Below are positions 32,161 through 38,152 of a DNA stretch of 38,152 bases, piece after piece; within the stretch, counting starts at the first letter, position 1; the number at the start of each line of letters is the position of its first letter. The DNA lies in the NCBI GenBank assembly GCA_903844845.1, contig CAIMVG010000029.1:1-38152 (forward strand), written 5' to 3'. Under the pieces are notes generated by a model. It did not search any database and was not told the DNA's origin. It was given only the letters and a program-made list of their open reading frames with translations. The position numbers and the translations under genes were made by a program. The stretch is from an uncultured Dehalococcoidia bacterium (GTDB lineage Bacteria; Chloroflexota; Dehalococcoidia; Dehalococcoidales; UBA1222).

Positions 32161-33720
32161 TCAGAGTTCGATGGAATCCCACGGCAACTTCTCATCCTCG
32201 CTCCAGTCCTCGATGATGTAGCGGGGGGAGTCCACGCCGGTTTTATTAACGGCCCTGCGCCAGGCGGCCAGCGAAACTTTTTCCATGTCCGCTAAAACCG
32301 GAGCCATGTCTTCACCCCCCCGCGACAGGGCAGCCTGGATCTGGCTCCACTCCGGGCTCTCGGCCTTGACGTCGATCCCCTCCCCGCGAAGGGAATCTTT
32401 GAGAAGGTTGATCCTCCGTTCCAGCGCAGGCAGGCCCGCCATACCCATGAGTTGGAATGATGTTCCTGCCTTAGGAACAAACGGAGCCAGGTTGAGTGTG
32501 AGCCGGCAGCCTTTTTGGCCTTTGTCGAGCAGTGCCTGTGATTTCAGCGCCAGGGCAACTATCCCTTCAACGTCCTCGTCCGTTTCTGTGGGCAGGCCGA
32601 TCATGAAATAGAGTTTGAGCTGCTTGAAAGGCCTTTCCGCGACCTTTGCCACCGCTTGCATTATGTCCTCTTCGGTGAAGTCTTTGCGAATGACTGCCCG
32701 CAGGCGTTCCGAGCCTGCCTCTGGTGCCAGCGACAGGCTGTGGGTGCCACCCAGCAGCATCAGGTCAAGCACCCGGGGCGCAAGTTTTTTCAGTCTGAGC
32801 GAACTGAGGGAAAATCCGGCGCCCATGTCCGCCAGACCTGAAAGCAGCTGCTCTATCTGCGGATGGTCGGTAACCACAGGGCCGACCAGCCCGATACGCC
32901 TCCTGAAGCGCAGCCCTTCCCGGGCCTGTTCGAGGAGTGAATCCAGTGGATGAAAACGCAAGGGGGAAAAGGCGCAGCTCACCAGGCAAAACTTGCAGCG
33001 GCCGCTGCATCCGCGCTCGACCTCGATCATGAATAGCTCGCCCATTTCTGTGTCGTGCGTTAGTACGGCGGAGTGGACCGGGGACCCGGCCAGCTTCGGC
33101 TGCCATTGCCGTTTGATTTTACGCCCCAGGGTGTAGCCGGGGACCCAGACGCCGGGCACATCCGAAAGAAGCTTGAATTTTTCGGTACGGGCATTGTCCG
33201 AAACCAGTATCGGGATCAGTGCCGGCAGGATTACCTCAGCCTCCCCGACGCAAAAAACATCGATGAACGGCAAAATGGGGGCGGGATTGGCGGTGATGCA
33301 CGGGCCTCCCGCGATGATGATGGGATGGGTTTCATCGCGCTCGCGGGAATAAAGCGGGACCCCGGACGCCCTCAGGATGGGCGCCAGGTTAAGGTAATCC
33401 AATTCGTAGGAAAAAGACAGTGCGAGGCAGGCATAATCCATCATGGGGCGCGAAGATTCCAGGCTTAAAAACGGGGACCCGTCATTCTCCCAGAAAACCC
33501 GTTCGCAGACTGTGTCGTTCCGTCCGTTCAACAGCCCGTAGATGTACTGTATGCCCAGGTTAGACATGCCGACGAAGTAGCTGTTCGGATATATAAGCGC
33601 AAAAGGGTAGCGCCCGCCCCAGTCCTTGATGATCGTGCCCTCTTCGCCCCCGAGCCTCCCCCCGCTGAAATAATCGGCGCGGCTCTGGGTAGAGAAGGAT
33701 TTAACTTTTTTTGCGCACAT
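32161..33720 (-). CDS. Radical SAM protein with N-terminal B12-binding-like domain
   Basis: The protein has 519 residues. Residues about 38-195 look like a cobalamin-binding Rossmann domain (YPFALIYPNSYFVGMSNLGIQYIYGLLN; HPIIIAGGPCITANPAPILPFIDVFCVGEAE). The radical SAM core follows with the cluster motif Cys238-x3-Cys242-x2-Cys245 (ERGCSGRCKFCLVSC), so it should bind one [4Fe-4S] cluster and cleave SAM. Later segments (SLAPEAGSERLRAVIRKDFTEEDI; KLYFMIGLPTETDEDVEGI) are typical of this class. It resembles the uncharacterised family often fused to or next to a DUF2344 protein, which is not found here. The reaction is unknown. The promoter at 33730-33758 leaves almost no leader. Confidence 0.85.
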   Translation of the reverse strand: MCAKKVKSFSTQSRADYFSGGRLGGEEGTIIKDWGGRYPFALIYPNSYFVGMSNLGIQYIYGLLNGRNDTVCERVFWENDGSPFLSLESSRPMMDYACLALSFSYELDYLNLAPILRASGVPLYSRERDETHPIIIAGGPCITANPAPILPFIDVFCVGEAEVILPALIPILVSDNARTEKFKLLSDVPGVWVPGYTLGRKIKRQWQPKLAGSPVHSAVLTHDTEMGELFMIEVERGCSGRCKFCLVSCAFSPLRFHPLDSLLEQAREGLRFRRRIGLVGPVVTDHPQIEQLLSGLADMGAGFSLSSLRLKKLAPRVLDLMLLGGTHSLSLAPEAGSERLRAVIRKDFTEEDIMQAVAKVAERPFKQLKLYFMIGLPTETDEDVEGIVALALKSQALLDKGQKGCRLTLNLAPFVPKAGTSFQLMGMAGLPALERRINLLKDSLRGEGIDVKAESPEWSQIQAALSRGGEDMAPVLADMEKVSLAAWRRAVNKTGVDSPRYIIEDWSEDEKLPWDSIEL

Positions 33721-33729
33721 CTGCTTTTG

Positions 33730-33758
33730 ATATTACAGCATGACAGGCGCGCGCACAA
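33730..33758 (-). promoter_or_regulatory. Promoter of the radical SAM gene, nearly leaderless
   Basis: On the minus strand TTGTGC (33753-33758) and TAATAT (33730-33735) are 17 bp apart. The start near 33723 lies about 3 nt before the ATG. The -35 box is 1 bp from the terminator hairpin of the upstream operon. Confidence 0.55.
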
Positions 33759-33759
33759 T

Positions 33760-33788
33760 AAAGGGCCCCTCTTGCGGAGGGGCCCTTT
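33760..33788 (-). terminator. Terminator after the NYN-domain gene
   Basis: A 12-bp stem (33760-33771 with 33777-33788) with a 5-nt loop lies 23 bp past the NYN gene stop. It probably ends the nrdR-nrdJ-NYN transcript. Confidence 0.75.
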
Positions 33789-33811
33789 TGCTCAAAACGA
33801 ACCGAAAACAC

Positions 33812-34522
33812 TTAAGCTTCGAATCTTGAGTCGTTCCAGGAGCTGGCGCGGGGTTCGACGACAGGCTCGATGCGTGTATTTTCCACAGGCATGCTGTGAG
33901 GTTCCGAACGTGGCTCTACCTGAGAGTTGGGCCGGCGTTCTATCCGCACTGTTCCGCGTATCTGGGGGGCATGCGAAGGCGGATTCGAGCCGGGCGGCGG
34001 AGGGCCTTTCCAGCAGCCTCGCAGGATGCGCCCGTCGAGAGCGATAACGCGGTCTGCCACGTCCCTGAGCTGCCGCGAGGTGCGCTCCTGACCGAACAAC
34101 GCGACTTCGACGTGCTTGCCGTTGTCCTTGACCGCCTGGATGGCCCCGACGTAATCGTTGTCTCCGGCCACGAGGATGGCTACGTCGTAGTTGTTCTTGA
34201 ACGCATGCGTGATCATGTCCGTGGCGAGCTGCACGTCCACGCCTTTTTCGAAAGGCGGGCTGCTCGGCCACTGGCTGGTGTAAACCAGCCTTCCCAGCCG
34301 CAGTTCGGTGTAAGGGATGGCCGCCACGCTTTTGAAGAACTTGTCCTGGTCTTTGAAACGCTCAGGCTCTTCCAGTTTGCCCACGAGGGCGTTGTAATAA
34401 TACATGCGAACCAGGCGGCGCTTCTCAAGGATCTTTTCGTTGAAGCACGCCAAGTCTATGTCGGTACGTTTGAAATAGGCCTTGAGCGAATGGTACATGT
34501 TGGAGCCGTCGATGAATATCAT
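33812..34522 (-). CDS. NYN-domain (PIN-like) protein with disordered C-terminal tail
   Basis: The protein has 236 residues. Residues 1-170 form a NYN domain, a PIN-like metal-dependent RNase fold: MIFIDGSNMYHSL with Asp5, the acidic GVDVQLATDM near 94-103, and VAGDNDYVGAIQAV near 117-130. These Asp residues are the expected metal ligands. The LabA/DUF88 group is closest. The last 65 residues are Pro-, Arg- and Glu-rich with no predicted fold. The ATG at 34522 has no SD nearby. A very strong SD (AAAGGAGGT, 34552-34560) lies 29 nt upstream, and the frame is open back to it, so translation may begin earlier at a non-standard codon (ATC at 34541-34543). It lies 61 bp after nrdJ and is probably in that operon. 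Confidence 0.8.
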   Translation of the reverse strand: MIFIDGSNMYHSLKAYFKRTDIDLACFNEKILEKRRLVRMYYYNALVGKLEEPERFKDQDKFFKSVAAIPYTELRLGRLVYTSQWPSSPPFEKGVDVQLATDMITHAFKNNYDVAILVAGDNDYVGAIQAVKDNGKHVEVALFGQERTSRQLRDVADRVIALDGRILRGCWKGPPPPGSNPPSHAPQIRGTVRIERRPNSQVEPRSEPHSMPVENTRIEPVVEPRASSWNDSRFEA

Positions 34523-34583
34523 TACCCTTTCGTTTCTGTCGATGTCCTTTTACCTCCTTTCTTTGAGATTTATACCGGATCGA

Positions 34584-37280
34584 TCAGCACTTGGTATACC
34601 CGCAGCTCGGGCACTTCAGGCAGCCTTCCTGGTATGCCAGGACGCTTGCGCACTCAGGGCATTGCCCCGCCACGTTCTTCACCAGGCCGAAATCCTGGGT
34701 TGCCCCTCCGTCAGCAGCCTCTTTGCCCGGGACAAGCCCTGCATGGCGTTCAAGGACCCCCGAGATGGCATCGGCGCATGAGAGTATGGACTTGCCGTTC
34801 TCCCAGGCTATCGAGGGACAGCGTATGCCTTTCAATTGCTTGACCAGGGAGGCCACATCGATACCTGAACGGAGCCCAAGCGATATGAGGCGGCAAGTGG
34901 ATTCAAGCTGGGCCGCGGCGCAGCCGCCTGACTTGCCGAGATGGGAAAAGACTTCGCATATCCCGTGTTCGTCGGAGTTCACCGTGACATAGATATAGCC
35001 GCAGCCTGTGGTTACACGCTCTGTAAAGCCGGATGTGACCTTGGCCCGGCGGCGCGGGGCCAGGACCGAAGACTTGGCTTCTTCTTTCTTCTCTTTGGGG
35101 GCGTCCTTGCCGGTCGTGAACACCTGCCCTTCACGGCTGCCGTCGCGGTAGATCGTGATGCCTTTCAAACGCTGTTCGTAGGCCATCATGTAGACATTGC
35201 CCACGTCGGCAGGAGTCGCATCTTTCGAGAAATTGACCGTCTTGGAAACGGCATTGTCCGTGTGGTGCTGGAAGGCCGACTGCATACGGACGTGCCACTT
35301 GACCTCGATATCGTGCGCGGTCACAAAAACACGTCTAACGGCTTCGGGGACGCTTTCGATGTCCTTAAGGTGCCCGCCGTCGGCGAGTTTCTGCATGAGT
35401 TCATCGGAATAGAAACCGCCGCTTTTCGCTGCATCCTCGAAGTACGGATTGACCTCGATGAACTTGGCGCCGTCCAGGATGTTGCGCACGAAGCTTAGTG
35501 CGAAAACGGGTTCGACTCCGCCCGAGCAGTTGGCGATGATGGAAAGGGTCCCGGTCGGGGCGATAGTGGTGCAGGACGCATTACGCATCGGGGGCGCCCC
35601 GGGGCGATCATAGACGCTGCCTTCAAAAGCCGGGAAAACTCCTCTTTCCGCTCCCAGTTCGGCCGAAGTTTTATGAGCGGTATCGTTGATGACACGCATG
35701 ACGTCTTCGGCGGTTTTAAGGGCCTCCTCGGAGTTATAAGGGACGCCCAGGCGCAGCAGCATGTCCGCAAATCCCATCAGCCCGAGACCGATTTTGCGCG
35801 TGCGGCGCGTCATTTCATCAATAGCAGGCAAAGGGAAGCGGTTGACGTCGATCACGTTGTCCAGGAAACGCACAGCCAGCTTCACGGTTTCCTGCAGTTT
35901 CTTATAATCTATCTCCGGTTTGCCGTCTTCTTTCAGCATGCGGGACATGTTGATAGAACCAAGGTTGCATGATTCGTAAGGCAGGAGCGGCTGTTCTCCG
36001 CAGGGATTGGTGCTTTCTATGCGTCCCAGCTTCGGGGTCGGGTTGTCCTCGTTGATGCGGTCTATGAAGATGATGCCGGGGTCGCCTGTCTTCCAGGCCA
36101 GCTCAACCATCTTGTCGAACACGGCTTTAGCGTTGAGTTTGCCGGCGAGTTCTTTGGTCCGGGGATTGACCAGGTCGTAATCTTTCCCGGCCCTGACGGC
36201 GTCCATGAATTCCGTGGTGACGGCGACCGATATATTGAAATTGGTAAAAGAGCACATATCTTCCTTGGAAGTGATGAAGTGCATGATGTCCGGATGCGTC
36301 ACGCTGAGGATGGCCATGTTTGCCCCGCGGCGGGTGCCGCCCTGCTTGATAACGTCAGTAGCCACATCAAAAGCCCGCATGAATGATACAGGGCCGCTGG
36401 CAACGCCGCCGGTAGTCCCTACCCTGTCAGTCTCGGGGCGCAGCCGGGTAAATGAGAAACCGGTCCCGCCGCCGCTCTTGTGTATCAGGGCGGTATTTTT
36501 TACAGCCTCGAATATGGACTCCATCGAGTCTTCGATAGGAAGCACGAAACACGCCGACAATTGGCCCAGGTCGCGTCCGGCGTTCATCAAAGTCGGAGAG
36601 TTGGGAAGAAACTCCAGGCTGGTCATAAGGGAATAGAACCTGTCTTCCCAGGCTTTAATATCCGCCTTGGGATCATGCTTTGATTCAGCCGAAGCGATGG
36701 TATGCGCCACCCGGCGGAACATCTCCTCGGGGGTCTCTATAACTTTGCCCTGTTTGTCCTTTTTCAGATAGCGCTTTTCAAGAACGCGAAGGGCATTTTC
36801 ACTCAGTTTGGCGGGGACGTCGCCTGTTTTGGTCTTGGCCGGCATGGCGGTCATCTCCTTTTTGGAACGTGATTTTGATTCTGTAATGGGTTTGATTTGA
36901 GGCATATCTTTGATTTCCGGCCGCCCGGATTCGACTACGATTTGAGGCTCTTTGACTTGCCCTGCGGGCGCCTCGATCGGAGCCTGGTCGTATTGTATGT
37001 CGGAAGGCTTTTCAACAGATAGAAATTCCTTCACCATGGCCAGGATATCTGATTCCGAAGCCGGCTGAAGGGGTTGTTTGATATTTTTGGGAACGAAATC
37101 TTCCATGCCGGGCAGGACGGGCGGCCGCTCCATGCGCCCGATAACCTGGGTGGTGATTTTATCTATGCGGTCCCGATCAGAGATTCCCATCGAGGCTGCT
37201 GCGTTGTAGATCGCCCGCGCTATCTGGGTCCTGTTGATCTGGTCGCCCGCTCCCGTTTTAATATCGCCCTGTTTACTCAT
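34584..37280 (-). CDS. nrdJ: Adenosylcobalamin-dependent (class II) ribonucleotide reductase
   Basis: This enzyme reduces ribonucleotides to deoxyribonucleotides, using adenosylcobalamin as the radical source, so it works with or without oxygen. The protein has 898 residues. The first 165 or so hold a degenerate segment that may be a remnant ATP-cone (ARAIYNAAASMGISDRDRIDKI) and a Pro-rich stretch. The catalytic barrel contains LSACFVLPIEDSMES near 243, GGGTGFSFTRLRPETDRVG, the active-site NPCGEQPLLPYESCNLGSIN near 427, and ASCTTIAPTGTLSIIANCSGG. A TSCPD domain follows (VFSHLGKSGGCAAAQLEST). The end has two CxxC pairs (CPECASVLAYQEGCLKCPSC) and a terminal KC, likely for reductant shuttling. 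AGGGG precedes the ATG. It is 31 bp after nrdR. Confidence 0.96.
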   Translation of the reverse strand: MSKQGDIKTGAGDQINRTQIARAIYNAAASMGISDRDRIDKITTQVIGRMERPPVLPGMEDFVPKNIKQPLQPASESDILAMVKEFLSVEKPSDIQYDQAPIEAPAGQVKEPQIVVESGRPEIKDMPQIKPITESKSRSKKEMTAMPAKTKTGDVPAKLSENALRVLEKRYLKKDKQGKVIETPEEMFRRVAHTIASAESKHDPKADIKAWEDRFYSLMTSLEFLPNSPTLMNAGRDLGQLSACFVLPIEDSMESIFEAVKNTALIHKSGGGTGFSFTRLRPETDRVGTTGGVASGPVSFMRAFDVATDVIKQGGTRRGANMAILSVTHPDIMHFITSKEDMCSFTNFNISVAVTTEFMDAVRAGKDYDLVNPRTKELAGKLNAKAVFDKMVELAWKTGDPGIIFIDRINEDNPTPKLGRIESTNPCGEQPLLPYESCNLGSINMSRMLKEDGKPEIDYKKLQETVKLAVRFLDNVIDVNRFPLPAIDEMTRRTRKIGLGLMGFADMLLRLGVPYNSEEALKTAEDVMRVINDTAHKTSAELGAERGVFPAFEGSVYDRPGAPPMRNASCTTIAPTGTLSIIANCSGGVEPVFALSFVRNILDGAKFIEVNPYFEDAAKSGGFYSDELMQKLADGGHLKDIESVPEAVRRVFVTAHDIEVKWHVRMQSAFQHHTDNAVSKTVNFSKDATPADVGNVYMMAYEQRLKGITIYRDGSREGQVFTTGKDAPKEKKEEAKSSVLAPRRRAKVTSGFTERVTTGCGYIYVTVNSDEHGICEVFSHLGKSGGCAAAQLESTCRLISLGLRSGIDVASLVKQLKGIRCPSIAWENGKSILSCADAISGVLERHAGLVPGKEAADGGATQDFGLVKNVAGQCPECASVLAYQEGCLKCPSCGYTKC

Positions 37281-37311
37281 AATGACCCCTGAACGGTTTA
37301 TACGCCTTGAA

Positions 37312-37800
37312 CTAGGAATTAATGGGCAACGTTAGCTGGGCTTCTGAAGGAGATTGATAGCTCAATAAAGTATCAACCTCATTCTTGAGATCGGTGATAT
37401 CCGTGAAATCGCGGTAAACGCTGGCGAAACGTATATATGCGATGTAATCGAGTTTCCTGAGATGGTTCATCACCATGTCGCCGATGTGGGAACTCGGGAT
37501 TTCGGGCTTGCCCATCTGCACAAGCTCAGCCTCGATTTCGTCGGCCACAGCCTCTATCGCACCGGCATTCAAAGGCCTCTTCTCGCAGGCTTTGCGCAAG
37601 CCTGTGAGCAGCTTTTCCTTATTGAATTCCTCGTGGCGCCCGTCCTTCTTGATAACATACAGGCTGACGGGTTGAAGGCGTTCGTAGGTCGTGAAGCGTT
37701 CCTGGCAATTGATACACTCTCGCCGCCGCCTGACACCATCGGTTGTGTCGCGGGAATCGACGACTTTCGAGTCTTCACTGCTGCAATAAGGGCACTTCAT
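37312..37800 (-). CDS. nrdR: Transcriptional repressor NrdR
   Basis: NrdR represses ribonucleotide reductase genes in response to bound (d)ATP. The protein has 162 residues. The N-terminal zinc ribbon uses Cys3, Cys6, Cys29 and Cys32 (MKCPYCSSEDSKVVDSRD and RRRRECINCQERFTTYE). An ATP-cone domain follows (about 47-135; VIKKDGRHEEFNKEKLLTGLRKACEKRP). Its own promoter overlaps one of two NrdR boxes just upstream, and nrdJ follows in the same operon, so it should regulate itself and nrdJ. The C-terminal tail after residue 145 is Ser-rich and short. Confidence 0.97.
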   Translation of the reverse strand: MKCPYCSSEDSKVVDSRDTTDGVRRRRECINCQERFTTYERLQPVSLYVIKKDGRHEEFNKEKLLTGLRKACEKRPLNAGAIEAVADEIEAELVQMGKPEIPSSHIGDMVMNHLRKLDYIAYIRFASVYRDFTDITDLKNEVDTLLSYQSPSEAQLTLPINS

Positions 37801-37807
37801 AACATAA

Positions 37808-37823
37808 CTACTATATATGGGGT
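37808..37823 (-). promoter_or_regulatory. NrdR box, promoter-distal copy
   Basis: The 16-mer centred on CTATATATGG matches the known NrdR-box consensus (acaCwAtATaTwGtgt) at about 11-12 of 16 positions. It lies 32 bp from the second box, an integral number of helix turns, downstream of the predicted transcript start. Confidence 0.65.
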
Positions 37824-37833
37824 TAATAAAGAT

Positions 37834-37862
37834 AGGCTACCACAATAGATAGTGGGAGTCAA
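37834..37862 (-). promoter_or_regulatory. Promoter of nrdR-nrdJ
   Basis: On the minus strand TTGACT (37857-37862) and TAGCCT (37834-37839) are 17 bp apart. The spacer (37840-37856) is almost entirely occupied by the stronger NrdR box. Confidence 0.6.
37840..37855 (-). promoter_or_regulatory. NrdR box within the promoter spacer
   Basis: The plus-strand 16-mer CCACAATAGATAGTGG is an imperfect palindrome that matches the NrdR-box consensus at about 13 of 16 positions. Binding here would block RNA polymerase directly. Confidence 0.75.
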
Positions 37863-38031
37863 TACATTTAGGAGTGGTTTTAGTTGTTTTTTTACAGTGA
37901 ATTTCCGCCCCTTCCAGAGCCAGCCCGCCTAGGCTAAGAGCATATTGTGCCCCATCGCATGTTAATCCACGGGCGCAGAGCCCCAGATTGTCATCACTCT
38001 CGTACCTGCGTTGTCATTGATTATATGAAAG

Positions 38032-38090
38032 GGCTGCAAAACCCCCTAAAATATCTTTAGCCAAAAAACACTGAAGGAGGAATTGCAGCC
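38032..38090 (+). promoter_or_regulatory. Inverted repeat enclosing the transposase ribosome binding site
   Basis: GGCTGCAA (38032-38039) and TTGCAGCC (38083-38090) are perfect 8-bp complements. The second arm ends at the base before the ATG. The loop contains the small CTAAA/TTTAG hairpin and the SD AAGGAGG (38074-38080). The structure could govern transposase translation or be part of the non-coding RNA; this is inference. Confidence 0.45.
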
Positions 38091-38152
38091 ATGAAATATT
38101 ATATAGGATGCGACGCCCACAAGAAATACTCCGTCTTCTCTGTCGTAAACGA
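38091..38152 (+). CDS. IS110-family transposase (recombinase), N-terminal fragment
   Basis: The first 20 codons are visible: MKYYIGCDAHKKYSVFSVVN. IS110-family DEDD recombinases start with this pattern, [YF]-x-G-[LIC]-D-[AV]-H-K, in which the Asp (here Asp8) is the first catalytic metal ligand of the RuvC-like domain. A strong SD (AAGGAGG) lies 10 nt upstream. The rest of the gene lies beyond the window, so intactness cannot be judged. Confidence 0.8.
   Translation, partial: MKYYIGCDAHKKYSVFSVVN

Larger units (their letters stand above)
37880..38152 (+). mobile_element. Left end of an IS110-family element, cut by window edge
   Basis: The transposase start at 38091 is preceded by about 200 bp of non-coding sequence with several short stems (GGGC-GCAGA-GCCC at 37971-37983, CTAAA-ATATC-TTTAG at 38046-38060). 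In the IS110 group the long non-coding left end before the recombinase gene encodes the bridge RNA that specifies donor and target. The exact left boundary is not visible because IS110 elements lack terminal inverted repeats; 37880 is an estimate, placed just outside the nrdR promoter. Confidence 0.55.

Noticed and set aside
33896-34843. 315-codon plus-strand frame opposite the NYN and nrdJ genes
   Set aside because: It spans two well-supported minus-strand genes and the gap between them; no domain is recognisable.

Overview
The window looks like a bacterial chromosome segment, most likely from the class Dehalococcoidia (phylum Chloroflexota). This is inferred from content and gene order only. 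The main clues are the run rpsB-tsf-pyrH-frr-uppS-cdsA-dxr-rseP-ispG followed by proS, a very short EF-Ts, a PurL with PurS-like modules fused to its N-terminus, a cobalamin-dependent ribonucleotide reductase as the only RNR seen, and frequent TTG/GTG starts. Both edges lie inside mobile elements: a truncated integrase/transposase at the left (minus strand) and the first codons of an IS110-family transposase at the right (plus strand). The window may therefore end where repeats interrupted an assembly.

Layout. 1-265: mobile-element remnant. 316-4911: pdxS, purL and purQ (vitamin B6 and purine synthesis). 4995-6031: a LOG-family nucleotide hydrolase and a small membrane protein. 6192-8807: rpsB, tsf, pyrH and frr, ending in a clear terminator. 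8938-13883: a tightly overlapping envelope and isoprenoid operon (uppS, cdsA, dxr, rseP, ispG and a two-helix membrane protein). 13916-17285: an accessory block of envelope or secreted proteins (membrane-anchored metallophosphoesterase, Cys-rich zinc-finger microprotein, secreted two-repeat helical protein, seven-bladed propeller lipoprotein). 17428-24219: proS (plus strand), then pheS, pheT, a 124-residue unknown and a C-terminal processing protease (minus strand). 24366-28877: a YpeA-like acetyltransferase and a 1238-residue Tat-exported lipoprotein with a C-terminal beta-helix. 28983-31345: rnpB (RNase P RNA), an RNase H-GNAT fusion, a coiled-coil zinc-ribbon protein and a degenerate HNH-like protein, all on the minus strand. 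31549-34522: a YqeY-like protein, a B12-binding-type radical SAM protein and a NYN-domain protein. 34584-37800: nrdJ and nrdR, preceded by a pair of NrdR boxes. 37863-38152: left end of an IS110 element.

How the genes work together. The core blocks are housekeeping: translation (S2, EF-Ts, RRF, ProRS, PheRS), RNA processing (RNase P, RNase H), isoprenoid and lipid carriers, UMP and purine supply, and dNTP synthesis under NrdR. The accessory genes are mostly exported surface proteins. No CRISPR array, tRNA gene or recognisable defence cassette was found.

The observations most worth following are: the RNase H-acetyltransferase fusion beside rnpB; the IS110 non-coding left end with an inverted repeat around its ribosome binding site; several promoters that leave almost no 5' leader; an HNH-like protein that seems to have lost its catalytic residues but kept its zinc cysteines; and the large duplicated Tat lipoprotein.
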